This document shows positions 18,081 to 27,735 of a DNA stretch of 36,354 bases, one piece after another. The notes beneath the pieces were generated by a model. The model had not been told where the DNA came from, did not search any database, and saw only the letters and a list, made by a program, of their open reading frames with translations. The position numbers were made by a program, and so were the translations under genes. Every line of letters starts with the position of its first letter. Within the stretch, counting starts at the first letter, position 1. Source of the stretch: Candidatus Aminicenantota bacterium (GTDB taxonomy: Bacteria > Acidobacteriota > Aminicenantia > Aminicenantales > UBA4085); assembly GCA_016931595.1 (NCBI GenBank), contig JAFGEN010000199.1:1-36354 (forward strand). The letters run 5' to 3'.

Positions 18081-19757
18081 TTACATCGGTTCGAGTTCTT
18101 TTTCAATTTTTTTATTGACGGCGGAGGAACGGCGTCGGACCTCGCGGATCAACTCCCCGGCCTCGGCTGCGGCCGCGGCCTTGAACGCTTCATCGTTCAA
18201 GCCCGGCAAGTTGATCAGGACATTGTAATAGGCCCCCTCGGCGGCCGTCCGGGCGGCCAGCGCGGCCACGCCGGCGTCGCTCAAGGAGTTCCGATTGCCT
18301 TTCCTGGCCGCCAGGGCGGCCAACTCGGCCAGCGTCCGTCCATGTCTCATGACTTCCAGGGGGATCCGGGTGGCCTCCTTGGTCGCTTCCTCCACCGCCG
18401 CATCCCGCAGGAGCGCCTGTTCTTCGGACGCCTTGGGCAGTCGATGTGCATCCATGACCCGATTGAAGGCGTCCGTATCCAGGTCGACCAGGGCGAGAAG
18501 AGCGTCCTTCACTCCCTGCGCCCGGCCGGCGGCCCGGTTCAATTCGGCCCAGGACTTTTCATAACCTTTCTTCCCGACCGTCAAATTGGCGACCATCGAG
18601 GATAGACCGGCCGAGAGCGCTCCGCAGTATGCGGCCACGCTTCCTCCTCCGGGGGCGGGGGAGTCCATGGAGAGCTCATCGGCGAATCCCCGGAGATCCA
18701 TCCGGACGAGGCGGCTTCCTGCATCTCCGACCAAGAATTCGATAATTTTTTTCCGAGGATCGAAGGGAACGACGTCACCCAGGCCGAGGGAGAGAACCGC
18801 CGTCCGGATGAGCTCCGCCTCCGGAACGCCCGAACTTTTTCCCTGACGATCGAGGTAGTATTGTCCAGCCTGAAGGACCGCCTCCTTTGGAATCAACCCG
18901 ACCAACTCGCTGCCGGTGACCCGAAGTCCCATGGCCGCGGCCTGGACTCGGACATCGTCGAACACGATATGGATCGGCGTCTTTTTATAATTGGTGAAGT
19001 TGATCGAAATTTGAGCCCGCTGATAATCCTCGATGAACCAGCCGACGGCCTTGACGTGGGAATACCGGCCCGCCAGCTTGACCGCGATTCCGTTCTCATC
19101 CCGGACGATTTCGCCGTTCTTGTCCCGCTTCACCCGACCGCTTTCCCGGATGTTCAAGGCGATTTCGGAGGCCAGCTTCCGGTCGCGGGTGTTCAGGTTG
19201 ATGTTATAGGCAATCAGGAACTCTCGAGCTCCGATGATCGTCGCCCCCGATTTCGGGGAGAATTCAGCCGGTCCGCAATCCGGCAACCACTCCGGGTCCT
19301 TGAGTTTGGACGGCAAGCCCTCGTATTCTCCCTGGCGGACGGCGGCCAGGTTGCGCCGTTCGGGCCGCGTCGCCGCCTCCTCGTAGAAATAGACCGGGAT
19401 CCCCAGTTCGCGGCCGACCCGTTCGCCCAGGCCGCGGGCCAGGACGACGCAGTCTTCCATCGACATTCCCGCAAGGGGAACGAAGGGGCAGACGTCGGTC
19501 GCTCCGATCCGGCTGTGGGCGCCCTTGTGCCCGCTCATATCGATGACCTCGGCGGCTTTGCGGATGGCCCGGAAGGCCGCTTCGGCGGCCGCATCCGGCT
19601 CCCCGACGAACGTCACAACCGTCCGGTTGGTCGTCTCGCCGGGGTCCACGTCGAGCAGCTTCACTCCGGAAACCGCTTCGATCTCCTTGGTGATTGCGGC
19701 GATTTTGGCCGCGTCACGTCCCTCGCTGAAGTTCGGGACACATTCGACTAATCTCAT
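18081..19757 (-). CDS. Bifunctional glutamate formimidoyltransferase / formimidoyltetrahydrofolate cyclodeaminase (FTCD-like)
   Basis: MRLVECVPNFSEGRDAAKIAAI...; MSGHKGAHSRIGATDVCPFVPL; C-terminal cyclodeaminase domain DELSMDSPAPGGGSVAAYCGALSAGL. SD AAGGAG upstream of ATG at 19757. Confidence 0.94.
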   Translation of the reverse strand: MRLVECVPNFSEGRDAAKIAAITKEIEAVSGVKLLDVDPGETTNRTVVTFVGEPDAAAEAAFRAIRKAAEVIDMSGHKGAHSRIGATDVCPFVPLAGMSMEDCVVLARGLGERVGRELGIPVYFYEEAATRPERRNLAAVRQGEYEGLPSKLKDPEWLPDCGPAEFSPKSGATIIGAREFLIAYNINLNTRDRKLASEIALNIRESGRVKRDKNGEIVRDENGIAVKLAGRYSHVKAVGWFIEDYQRAQISINFTNYKKTPIHIVFDDVRVQAAAMGLRVTGSELVGLIPKEAVLQAGQYYLDRQGKSSGVPEAELIRTAVLSLGLGDVVPFDPRKKIIEFLVGDAGSRLVRMDLRGFADELSMDSPAPGGGSVAAYCGALSAGLSSMVANLTVGKKGYEKSWAELNRAAGRAQGVKDALLALVDLDTDAFNRVMDAHRLPKASEEQALLRDAAVEEATKEATRIPLEVMRHGRTLAELAALAARKGNRNSLSDAGVAALAARTAAEGAYYNVLINLPGLNDEAFKAAAAAEAGELIREVRRRSSAVNKKIEKELEPM

Positions 19758-21222
19758 CTCCGTCTCCTTTAATGTCCGATCGTCTGATCGTCTCGATGGA
19801 TTGCCCCCGGGCGTCGAGAATTTCGACTTCCTCGAATTCGGCCAGGGACTCCCGGCAGAGCTTGAGAGAACCGGCCATGACCACGACCAGGGGTTGAGCC
19901 AGGAATTTTTTAGCTCCCTGGAAAATCCCGTCCGAGTCGATGCCGATGACATTCTCGGCAAAGCGGGACCAGATCTCATCGCCCGCGCCGGTCGCTTTCA
20001 TCGAGGCGACGTATCCGGCGAAATCATCGATGCGGTCCAACCGAAGGGGAAAACCGCCGAGGAGGACGGACTTGGCATCGTCGATTTCCTGGGACGAGGG
20101 CGGCTCCCGGGTTAAAAGCTTGATCTCGGAAAAAATCTCCCGGACCGCGGCGGCCGCGTGCCTGGGCTCGACCAGAGCCCGGACGGCGAACACGCCTCCG
20201 GCCCGGTAGAATTCCGACCGGCTGCCGGTCTCGTAGGCATAACTTCTCTTCTCCCTCAAGTTTAGGAAAAGCCGGGACGTGATGGATCCGCCCAGGAGTT
20301 GGCTGAGGGCCAAAAGGGAAAACCGCTCGACGGGGGCGAGCGGAGGAAGGACCGTTCCGGCGCAGATCGCGCATTGCGTGTCCTGGGGAAGGTCGATAAA
20401 AATGAACCGGTCCCGTTCCGGCGGGCGCGGGGGCGGAATCGGCTTCCGTTCGGACTCCCGCGGACGCCAAGTCGCCAGAGCATGGGAGATCTTCCGCGTG
20501 GCCAGGTTGATGTTCACCGCTCCGGCCAGGATGACCTGGGCGTTGTTCGGCCGGATGTTCCGGTCCCAGAATTCCAGCAGATCGCGGACGGTCCAGGCCC
20601 GCATCGCCGCGCGACCGAAGGAGTAGTGTTCGTACGGATGGCCCTCGAACAGCCGGCCGCTCATGATCCGATCGGCCAGGAAGAACGGATTGCGCTCCTG
20701 CGCGGACATGGCCGAGCTGATCATCGACTGGATGATCTTCATCTCCCGCTCGCTGATTCGGGGCTGGAGGATCATTTCGGCCAGGAGAGCGAGGGCTTGA
20801 TCCAGGTGTTCCTCAAGGAAATGAAAGCTGATCAGAATGACATCGCGGTCGGCCGTGGCGGCAAAGGACCCCCCGATGCGTTCGATGTTTTCCTCCAGGT
20901 CGGCCGCCGAGCGAAGCTGGGTGCCCTGCCCGAAAACGCCCGAGGCCAGGGAGGCCAAACCCGGGGCGTGTTTGGGCGAGGCTTGCTCGCCGGCGGAGAG
21001 AACCAGAAAAAGGCTCGTCATCGGCGCCGGATCCCTGAACGCGACGGTCACTTGAAGCCCATTGGTCAGTGTCGCCGATTCGAGCCGCGGCAGGCGGATT
21101 TCGGGGCGGGGGTCGGGCGCCGGCGGTTTTTGCCGGAACCGCTCGTCTTGCCCCGCGGCAGACCCACCCGCGGCCAGGATGACCGCCGCGGGGAGAACGA
21201 CCGAAAGCAAGCGGTGAAGCAT
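19714..21222 (-). CDS. M16-family peptidase-like protein lacking HxxEH (R/Y-type subunit)
   Basis: Signal peptide; ATLTNGLQVTVAFRDPAPMTSLFLVLSAGEQ; SRLFLNLREKRSYAYETGSRSEFY; no HxxEH at the expected position. Confidence 0.9.
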   Translation of the reverse strand: MLHRLLSVVLPAAVILAAGGSAAGQDERFRQKPPAPDPRPEIRLPRLESATLTNGLQVTVAFRDPAPMTSLFLVLSAGEQASPKHAPGLASLASGVFGQGTQLRSAADLEENIERIGGSFAATADRDVILISFHFLEEHLDQALALLAEMILQPRISEREMKIIQSMISSAMSAQERNPFFLADRIMSGRLFEGHPYEHYSFGRAAMRAWTVRDLLEFWDRNIRPNNAQVILAGAVNINLATRKISHALATWRPRESERKPIPPPRPPERDRFIFIDLPQDTQCAICAGTVLPPLAPVERFSLLALSQLLGGSITSRLFLNLREKRSYAYETGSRSEFYRAGGVFAVRALVEPRHAAAAVREIFSEIKLLTREPPSSQEIDDAKSVLLGGFPLRLDRIDDFAGYVASMKATGAGDEIWSRFAENVIGIDSDGIFQGAKKFLAQPLVVVMAGSLKLCRESLAEFEEVEILDARGQSIETIRRSDIKGDGDEISRMCPELQRGT

Positions 21223-21225
21223 CGG

Positions 21226-22569
21226 CTACCTCATCCGCACGTTAAAAACGACGCTGTTGTCGAGGACAAAATAACGGTTGACGATGCCGATGATATCCTG
21301 GGCCGAAACGGCCAAAACAGACTCGTACTCGCCCGGCAAATCGTCCATCGTCCGTTTTGAAGTCTGGAGCCTCCAGAAGGACTGAACGAGAAAAACCGCC
21401 CGGTCCAAGGCCGTCGAGGTCCGATTCAGGTAGTCCTGGCGATACAAGGCCTTGGCTTTGGCCAGTTCGGCCTCGCTCAGGAAGGATCGCTTGACCTTCT
21501 CGATTTCGGAAAAAACAGCATCCCGGCAGGCTTGAACCTGCGGCGGACTGGCCGTGATGAGAATCTTGTACATGGACCGGTCATGGCGCAGGTCGATCCC
21601 CCCGGACATCTGGAAGGCGATTTTTGCATCCCGGTTGAGAAGGCGGCGATTGAGCCGGGAGCTCCGGCCCCGCATCAGGACATAGTCGAGAAGGGTCAGG
21701 ATCGAAAAGTCCGGCGATCCGGGAGCGGGCAACCGGAACCCTAGAAAGACGGCCGGGGCCGAGGCCACGGGGTCTTCGACTGTTCGAGTGAGGGGAACCT
21801 TGGCGAAGACACGCGGCTCGAAGGCGGCCGTCGGCGCCTTGCCTCCAGGCAGCGATTCGAAATAGCGGGAGACCAGGTCCCGTGCGGCCGTCCGGTCGAA
21901 CCGGCCGGAAATGCATAAGACCGCGTTCTGGGGGACATACCGGGCGTTATAGTAGGCCTTGATGTCGGCAAGGCTGAGCTGCCGGACGTCCTCTTCGGAG
22001 CCGACAAGGGAATGGCTGAAGGCATAGTCCGAATAAAGCAGCTGATCGAAAGCTTGCAGACTCAGGAAATAAGGCTCGGTCGTCTTGCGTCTTTGCAGTT
22101 CCTCGAGAAGTTCGGCCCGGGCGATCTCAAAGTGATCCTCCGTCAGGTCGAGCGACCTCATCCGGTCGGACTCGAGCCAGAGCACCAGACCGAGGTGATT
22201 GGACGGCACCGCCTGGAAATACAACGTCTGGTCTTCCAATGCCTCGGTGTTCAAGATCCCGCCGACGCGGCTGATGTCGGAGAAATGACGGAGGCGGGCG
22301 ACGTTGGCCGAGCCGTAGAACATCATCAGCTTTTCGAGCAGGTAAGCGATCCCGGACTTGCCGGGAGCTTCATGGATGGATCCGGCATTGTACCCGACGG
22401 CCACCGCCACGACCGGCAGGTCCCTGTTTTCGTGAAGAATGACGGTCAGGCCGTTTTTCAACGTATAGTGGGAGAGCCCGTCGAAAAACGACGCCTGCCC
22501 CCCTTCAAGCGCGGCTGACATCAGGAGGATGCATGCCGCCGTCAAGCCGGTTCGTCTTCTTGGATCCAT
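21226..22569 (-). CDS. M16-family peptidase-like protein with degenerate zinc motif (YLLEK)
   Basis: Signal peptide; YTLKNGLTVILHENRDLPVVAVAVGYNAGSIHEAPGKSGIAYLLEKLMMFYGS; LYFQAVPSNHLGLVLWLESDRM. Confidence 0.92.
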   Translation of the reverse strand: MDPRRRTGLTAACILLMSAALEGGQASFFDGLSHYTLKNGLTVILHENRDLPVVAVAVGYNAGSIHEAPGKSGIAYLLEKLMMFYGSANVARLRHFSDISRVGGILNTEALEDQTLYFQAVPSNHLGLVLWLESDRMRSLDLTEDHFEIARAELLEELQRRKTTEPYFLSLQAFDQLLYSDYAFSHSLVGSEEDVRQLSLADIKAYYNARYVPQNAVLCISGRFDRTAARDLVSRYFESLPGGKAPTAAFEPRVFAKVPLTRTVEDPVASAPAVFLGFRLPAPGSPDFSILTLLDYVLMRGRSSRLNRRLLNRDAKIAFQMSGGIDLRHDRSMYKILITASPPQVQACRDAVFSEIEKVKRSFLSEAELAKAKALYRQDYLNRTSTALDRAVFLVQSFWRLQTSKRTMDDLPGEYESVLAVSAQDIIGIVNRYFVLDNSVVFNVRMR

Positions 22570-22598
22570 GAATGCTTAAAATAGCACAAACGGCCGGC

Positions 22599-23429
22599 TC
22601 ATCCAATCGGCCGACGAAGGAAATGAATATAGGAAAACGCCTCCGGGATGTGTGAATCGTACACACCATGACGGTTAAGGGCCCAGCCCGGAGAAGGGTC
22701 GATTTTTATCCCGGCCTCGGTGATGGATTCGAATCGGGAAAAATCCATCCTCCAGACATCCCCGTCGGCAGGGGGGAGGGGTCGGTTTCCGGCCAGAAGC
22801 TCGAATCCGGCCCAGGGAAAGGCGGCTTCGAAGGTCCAGCCCCGGTCCCGGTCCCGGTCGTCGTTCAACGTCCCGTCGACATGGACGGCCCAGCGAAGGC
22901 CGGGAAAATCCCAGCCCATGAAGGCCCATCGCCGGCCGCGGGGATGACGGCCCCAGCGGGAAGCATCCTGGAATCCGCCGAGAATGTCGACATCGGCCGA
23001 AGCCAGGTCGAATTCAGGTCGAAGGTCGAAACCGGCCTTTCTGTATGCGTTCTGCCAGACATAAAAAACCTCATAGATCGTGCCCAAAGCGTTGACCTGG
23101 AATTCGTAGTAGGCGTCGGGACCGGCGATAAAGAATTCCGCATCGTTCTCAAGCCAGAGAAAAGAGTCGCGCTTGCTGAAGGAGGCGCGGACATCCGGCT
23201 CTTCAATCCGGTAGGCCAGGTAGAACGCCTCCTCGTCCCAGACGGCCGCCATCCGGGTGTCGTACAGTCCGGGCCTTCCGTCCACAAGGTCGACGAACCG
23301 CGGCGAGAGAGGCGCCCGCTCCCAGCATGGGTCGTCCAGAAGGCCGTCGATCCGGGGCGGACGAAGGGTGCGATGGCAGGCGTAGTGGACGAGGACCTCT
23401 TCCGAGCAGGGAGGAAAAATGCGGCTCAT
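22599..23429 (-). CDS. CBM9-like (carbohydrate-binding family 9-like) domain protein
   Basis: RPPRIDGLLDDPCWERAPLSPRFVDLVDG...TRMAAVWDEEAFYLAYRIEEPDVRAS...WLENDAEFFIAG...YYEFQVNALGTIYE; fold-family pattern recognised; no signal peptide apparent. Confidence 0.75.
   Translation of the reverse strand: MSRIFPPCSEEVLVHYACHRTLRPPRIDGLLDDPCWERAPLSPRFVDLVDGRPGLYDTRMAAVWDEEAFYLAYRIEEPDVRASFSKRDSFLWLENDAEFFIAGPDAYYEFQVNALGTIYEVFYVWQNAYRKAGFDLRPEFDLASADVDILGGFQDASRWGRHPRGRRWAFMGWDFPGLRWAVHVDGTLNDDRDRDRGWTFEAAFPWAGFELLAGNRPLPPADGDVWRMDFSRFESITEAGIKIDPSPGWALNRHGVYDSHIPEAFSYIHFLRRPIG
22841..22858 (+). repeat. In-frame hexanucleotide repeat (CCCGGT)x3
   Basis: cccggtcccggtcccggt; encodes part of the DRDRDR tract in the CBM9-like protein (minus strand). 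Confidence 0.85.
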
Positions 23430-23558
23430 CTTCGTTTCAAGTCCCGGTTATCAAAGTAATCCAAGTCCGGGCTGAATGCAAATCGAAAAATGCGTTGCAA
23501 CTTCCGGTTCCCTATGCTAACCTACCCGTTCGAAAATTCGGTATGTGGGAGAATGACA

Positions 23559-24725
23559 ATGGCGAATGCTTGCCGGTATCTGTTCACTTCGGAATCCGTC
23601 ACTCCGGGCCATCCGGACAAGGTTTGCGACCAAGTTTCCGACGCGATCCTGGACGATATCATCGGCCAAGACCCGAACAGCCGGGTCGCCTGCGAGACGC
23701 TGGCCACCACCGGGCTGGTCCTCCTGGCCGGAGAGATCACGACCAACGCCTATTGCGACTTCCAGAAAATCGTCCGTGATACGGTCCGGGAGATCGGATA
23801 TACGCACGCCCATTTCGGCTTCGATTATGAAACCTGCTGCGTTCTGAGCTCCATCCACGAGCAGTCGCCCGATATCGCCATGGGTGTGAACGATTCCCCG
23901 GACCATGAACAGGGCGCCGGCGACCAAGGTCTGATGTTCGGCTTCGCCTGCCGGGAAACCGAAGTCCTGATGCCGCTTCCCATCATGCTGGCCCACAACT
24001 TGGCCCGGCAGCTGACGGACGTCCGCAAGGGGGCCATCCTCCCTTACCTCCGCCCGGACGGCAAAACCCAGGTGACGATCGAGTATGAAGGCGACGTCCC
24101 GAAGCGGGTCGCGGCGGTCGTCATCGCCGCCCAGCACGACGGCGACGTCAAGATGGACGACCTTCGGGCCGACATCCGGTCCCGGGTCATCGACGCCGTC
24201 ATCCCCGAAGGGATGATCGATCAGGAGACCATGTTCTTCATCAATGGGACAGGACGGTTCGAGCAGGGCGGTCCTCTGGCCGATTCCGGCCTAACCGGAA
24301 GGAAAATCATCGTCGACACCTACGGCGGATTCAGCAGCCACGGGGGCGGGTGTTTCTCCGGAAAGGATCCCTCGAAGGTCGACCGTTCGGGGTCGTACAT
24401 GGCCCGTTATGTGGCCAAGAACCTTGTCGCCGCCGGTCTCGCCGACCGTCTCGAGGTCCAACTGGCTTACTGCATCGGCATTGCCGAGCCCGTGTCCCTC
24501 ATGGTCGACACATTCGGCACGGGAAAGATCCCGGAAGTCAAGATCAAGGAGATCATCCGGGCGCATTTTCCCCTGACCCCCAAGGGAATGATCGCCCATC
24601 TCGACCTCAAAAAGCCCCGCTACAAAAAATCGGCTGCGTTCGGCCATTTCGGCAGAATGGAACCTGAATTCTCTTGGGAAAAGACGGACAAGGCCGAGGC
24701 GATCAGGCGAGACGCCGGTCTCTGA
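23559..24725 (+). CDS. metK: S-adenosylmethionine synthetase
   Basis: [33 protein letters not shown]-like [58 protein letters not shown]. Start 23559 (MANACRY) has upstream GGGAGA; 23553 and 23490 also in frame. Confidence 0.96.
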   Translation: MANACRYLFTSESVTPGHPDKVCDQVSDAILDDIIGQDPNSRVACETLATTGLVLLAGEITTNAYCDFQKIVRDTVREIGYTHAHFGFDYETCCVLSSIHEQSPDIAMGVNDSPDHEQGAGDQGLMFGFACRETEVLMPLPIMLAHNLARQLTDVRKGAILPYLRPDGKTQVTIEYEGDVPKRVAAVVIAAQHDGDVKMDDLRADIRSRVIDAVIPEGMIDQETMFFINGTGRFEQGGPLADSGLTGRKIIVDTYGGFSSHGGGCFSGKDPSKVDRSGSYMARYVAKNLVAAGLADRLEVQLAYCIGIAEPVSLMVDTFGTGKIPEVKIKEIIRAHFPLTPKGMIAHLDLKKPRYKKSAAFGHFGRMEPEFSWEKTDKAEAIRRDAGL

Positions 24726-24780
24726 CTCGGGTTCGCCGAAAGACGACCGTCTCGACCGGTCGGTCCATCCGGCTCGGGGA

Positions 24781-25554
24781 TCAGGCTTCCGGTCTCCGGC
24801 CGATTCGCCGGAGCATTTCCTCGACCCGGAGCTTGAGTTCGTCCTTGGCCAGGGGGAGAAGCTTTTCCAGAAGCTCCCGTGACCGGCTGTAATCCTTCTT
24901 TCGGTAATAGGCCATAGCCAGGTTGAATTGGACATTGAGCTCGGTCGGCGCAAGCTTGATCGCCTGCTGGTAGCTGTCAACGGCTTCCGGGTAACGCTCC
25001 AGCGATTCGTAGATCAATCCCTGGAGATTGTAGGAGAGGACCGACTTGGAAAAGGCGGCGATGCTCTTGCGGATCCAGTCAAGGGCCACGTCGGACTGGT
25101 CGTTCTCGAAAGCGGTTTTTGCCAAATTATACGAGGCGTTGTAATTCTGGTTGAGGTCGTAGGCTTTTTTCCAGGCCTCCACGGCTTTGTCTTTTTCATT
25201 GTTCTGGTCGTAGGCGGCGGCCAGGTTGTTCCATCCTTCCGAGAAAGACGGGTCGATGTCCAGGCAGGAGCGGAGGGCCTGGATCGCCTCGGCCGGACGT
25301 CCCTTGATCATCAGGGCCAGGCCTCGGAGGTTGAGGGCGGCGGTGAACCGCGGATTGAGGGCCAGGGCTTTATCGATATAGGGGAAGGCCTCGTCCACCA
25401 TGTTGTACTGGAGGCAGAGCGCGGCCTTGTCGAACTGGAACTGGGGGTCTTTTTCACGTTCCAACTCCAGCTTCTTGGCCGGGGAAAGACAAGCGGTCAG
25501 GGCAAGAATCACGACGGCCGAAGCAAGCCCGCGGCTCAGGCGATTGGGTGTCAT
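24781..25554 (-). CDS. TPR-repeat lipoprotein
   Basis: Signal peptide with lipobox LALTAC; several TPR units (NPRFTAALNLRGLALMIKGRPAEAIQALRSCLDIDPSFSEGWNNLAAAYD...). Confidence 0.88.
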   Translation of the reverse strand: MTPNRLSRGLASAVVILALTACLSPAKKLELEREKDPQFQFDKAALCLQYNMVDEAFPYIDKALALNPRFTAALNLRGLALMIKGRPAEAIQALRSCLDIDPSFSEGWNNLAAAYDQNNEKDKAVEAWKKAYDLNQNYNASYNLAKTAFENDQSDVALDWIRKSIAAFSKSVLSYNLQGLIYESLERYPEAVDSYQQAIKLAPTELNVQFNLAMAYYRKKDYSRSRELLEKLLPLAKDELKLRVEEMLRRIGRRPEA

Positions 25555-25562
25555 GGCGTCTC

Positions 25563-26579
25563 CTATCCGGACTTCTCGTGTTCGTCCTTGAGAGTCCTCG
25601 ACATCAGGTCGTTCAAAGCCCGACGGGGATTCTTCCGGCGGTACAGGACCAGGTAGACTTCCTCGGTGATCGGAAGATCGACGTTTTCCCGCCGTGCGAG
25701 AGCCCGGGCTGAAAGCGTGGTCGGAATGCCCTCGGCCGTCTCCCGCATCGAGTCGACAATCGAGGCCAGGGTTTTGCCCCGGCCCAACTCCAAACCGACA
25801 TGCCGGTTTCGGCTGAGAGGACCGGTGCAGGTGAGAACAAGGTCGCCCAGGCCGGCCAGTCCGGCGAACGTCTCCCGCCGGGCTCCGAGCTTCGTTCCGA
25901 GACGGGAGATCTCGGCCAAGCCGCGGGTCATCAGGGCGGCCCGGGAGTTGAAGCCGAAATTCATTCCGTCTGAAAGCCCGGAAGCAATGGCGATGATGTT
26001 TTTCAGTGCTCCACCGATTTCCACGCCGACCACGTCCCGGCTGGTGTAGATCCTCCAGGAAGAGTTGGACAGCCGCGATTGAATCCGGCGGGCCAGGTCG
26101 CGATCCTCGGATGCCATCACCATTCCGGTCGGCTGTTCCTCGGCCGTCTCCTTGGCAAAACTCGGGCCTGATAGAACCCCGATGCGGGCCGGACAGCCTC
26201 CGGCCAGGGGGATCGAGGCGAGGATTTCGCTCATCCGCAGAAGTGAGTCTTTTTCGACGCCCTTAGTCAGGCTGATCACCCCGGTTCCGGCCTGGAGAAA
26301 GGGGGCGACCCGGGTATAGATTTTCCGGAAATGAACCGAGGGCACGGCCAGAAACACGGTCTCCGCGCCGGCGACGGCTTCCTCCAGGTCGCAATGAAAA
26401 GAGGCGCAGTCCGGGAAAACGTGACCGGGGAGGAAGACCCGGTTTTGCCGGGTTCGGACCGCATCGGCCTGGATGTCCGGCTCGCGAATCCAGAGGCGGA
26501 CGGGAAGACCGGTTTTAGCCAGGTGAAGAGCGAAGGCCGACCCCCAGCTTCCTCCGCCGATGACGCAGGCATTTTTCAT
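25563..26579 (-). CDS. gpsA: Glycerol-3-phosphate dehydrogenase [NAD(P)+]
   Basis: MKNACVIGGGSWGSAFALHLAKTG; VISLTKGVEKDSLLRMSEIL; GVLSGPSFAKE; VEIGGALKNIIAIASGLSDGM; GLGDLVLTCTGPLSRNRHVG. Start trimmed from ORF start 27305. Confidence 0.95.
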   Translation of the reverse strand: MKNACVIGGGSWGSAFALHLAKTGLPVRLWIREPDIQADAVRTRQNRVFLPGHVFPDCASFHCDLEEAVAGAETVFLAVPSVHFRKIYTRVAPFLQAGTGVISLTKGVEKDSLLRMSEILASIPLAGGCPARIGVLSGPSFAKETAEEQPTGMVMASEDRDLARRIQSRLSNSSWRIYTSRDVVGVEIGGALKNIIAIASGLSDGMNFGFNSRAALMTRGLAEISRLGTKLGARRETFAGLAGLGDLVLTCTGPLSRNRHVGLELGRGKTLASIVDSMRETAEGIPTTLSARALARRENVDLPITEEVYLVLYRRKNPRRALNDLMSRTLKDEHEKSG

Positions 26580-27175
26580 GAAGGAACGTCCTTCTGTCCC
26601 AACTTCCTCTCCTTCCCCGAAAGAAGTCGGGCGATGTTGGACCGGTGTCGGACAAGAATAACGGCGACCAGGAGGAGACTGCCGAAGAGAAGCGGCCGGT
26701 GGAGGCGCAGAAAGAATCCGAACACGGGGAAGAGGACGGCCGCCGAAATGGAGCCGAGTGAAACATACCGGGTTACAGCGACGATGATCAGGAAAACGCC
26801 CAGACACAGGGCCGCCGGACCGGGTGCCAGTGCGAACATCGCTCCGGCCGCCGTGGCGACCCCTTTTCCGCCGCGGAACCCGATGTAGACAGGATAGCAA
26901 TGACCGAGGACGGCCAGGGATCCGCAGAGGGCGGCGAATCCGGAATCCCCGCCGGAGATCCAATAGCCGGCCAGGGCCGGGAGAGCTCCCTTGGCCAGAT
27001 CGATCAGGACGACCGGCAAGGCCGCCCGCCAACCCCTTTGACGAAGGACATTGGTCGCTCCGGTCGCCCCGCTCCCGAGACGGCGAATGTCCTTTTGGGA
27101 CGTCCATTTGACCAAGAGATATCCCGTTGGAAAAGCTCCCAGCAGATAGGACAGCACCGGCAGAAGGATCTTCAT
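26576..27175 (-). CDS. plsY: Acyl-phosphate glycerol-3-phosphate acyltransferase
   Basis: MKILLPVLSYLLGAFPTGYLLVKWTSQKDIRRLGSGATGATNVLRQRGW; GHCYPVYIGFRGGKGVATAAG. Start trimmed from ORF start 27856. Confidence 0.95.
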   Translation of the reverse strand: MKILLPVLSYLLGAFPTGYLLVKWTSQKDIRRLGSGATGATNVLRQRGWRAALPVVLIDLAKGALPALAGYWISGGDSGFAALCGSLAVLGHCYPVYIGFRGGKGVATAAGAMFALAPGPAALCLGVFLIIVAVTRYVSLGSISAAVLFPVFGFFLRLHRPLLFGSLLLVAVILVRHRSNIARLLSGKERKLGQKDVPS

Positions 27176-27735
27176 GGCCGCAAGGCCTCTCTGAAGAGGA
27201 TGGTGTGTTCGGCTCCTTGGGGATGAAGGACGCTGTGGTAGACGGCGACCTCCCGGACGGACAGGTCTCCGAACAAAGTCTCCCGGTATTCGTCCAGCCG
27301 GCCAATGAGAGCCTGGGTCACGGGCCAGGACTTGACCCGCCCGATCGTCAAATGGGGCCGAAAAGCGCGTTCCTCGGCCGGGAATCCCAGTCCGGTCATC
27401 AGGTTTTCGATCCGGCCATGGAGGTCCAGAAGGGGCGGGCTCTCCCTCAATCCGACCCAGAGAACGCGTGGGCGCCGGGAACCGGGCGGGAAGGTCCCCG
27501 TTCCGTATACGCTCAGGGGAAAAGATGGAGCGGAGGAGGCCGCCTTCGAAACGGCCTTTTGGATATCCGGAAGCGTAGCCTCCCCGATTTCGCCCAGAAA
27601 CTTCAAGGTGACATGAAGGTCGGCGATGTTCGCCCATCCGATGCCGCGGGGGGCGGCGAATTTCAGCCTGTGGACGAGGTCGGCGATCCGCCGCTTGATT
27701 TCGGACGTCAGGTCGACGGCGATGAACGTCCTCAC
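27172..27735 (-). CDS. thpR: RNA 2',3'-cyclic phosphodiesterase (2H family)
   Basis: (GTG)RTFIAVDLTSEIKRRIADLV; two HxT motifs HVTLKFLGEI and HLTIGRVK. Confidence 0.92.
   Translation of the reverse strand: MRTFIAVDLTSEIKRRIADLVHRLKFAAPRGIGWANIADLHVTLKFLGEIGEATLPDIQKAVSKAASSAPSFPLSVYGTGTFPPGSRRPRVLWVGLRESPPLLDLHGRIENLMTGLGFPAEERAFRPHLTIGRVKSWPVTQALIGRLDEYRETLFGDLSVREVAVYHSVLHPQGAEHTILFREALRP

Noticed and set aside
18081-19979. 632-aa version of FTCD starting at 19979
   Set aside because: The first 74 residues overlap the M16 gene and look non-coding; ATG at 19757 has a good SD and the conserved MRLVECVPNFSEG start.
23460-23558. Promoter for metK (TTGCAA...TAACCT or TATGCT) and CAAGTCC near-repeats
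   Set aside because: Spacing or hexamer match is poor in every arrangement tried; no riboswitch-like (SAM) structure evident in the short leader.
24754-24763. CGACCGGTCG palindrome between convergent metK and TPR genes
   Set aside because: 10-bp GC-rich palindrome with no T tract; expected by chance at this composition.
25563-27305. 580-aa ORF as one protein including gpsA
   Set aside because: Only residues from MKNACVIGGG (26579) match GpsA; the N-terminal extension overlaps plsY/thpR in another frame and is Arg/Ser/Pro-rich noise.
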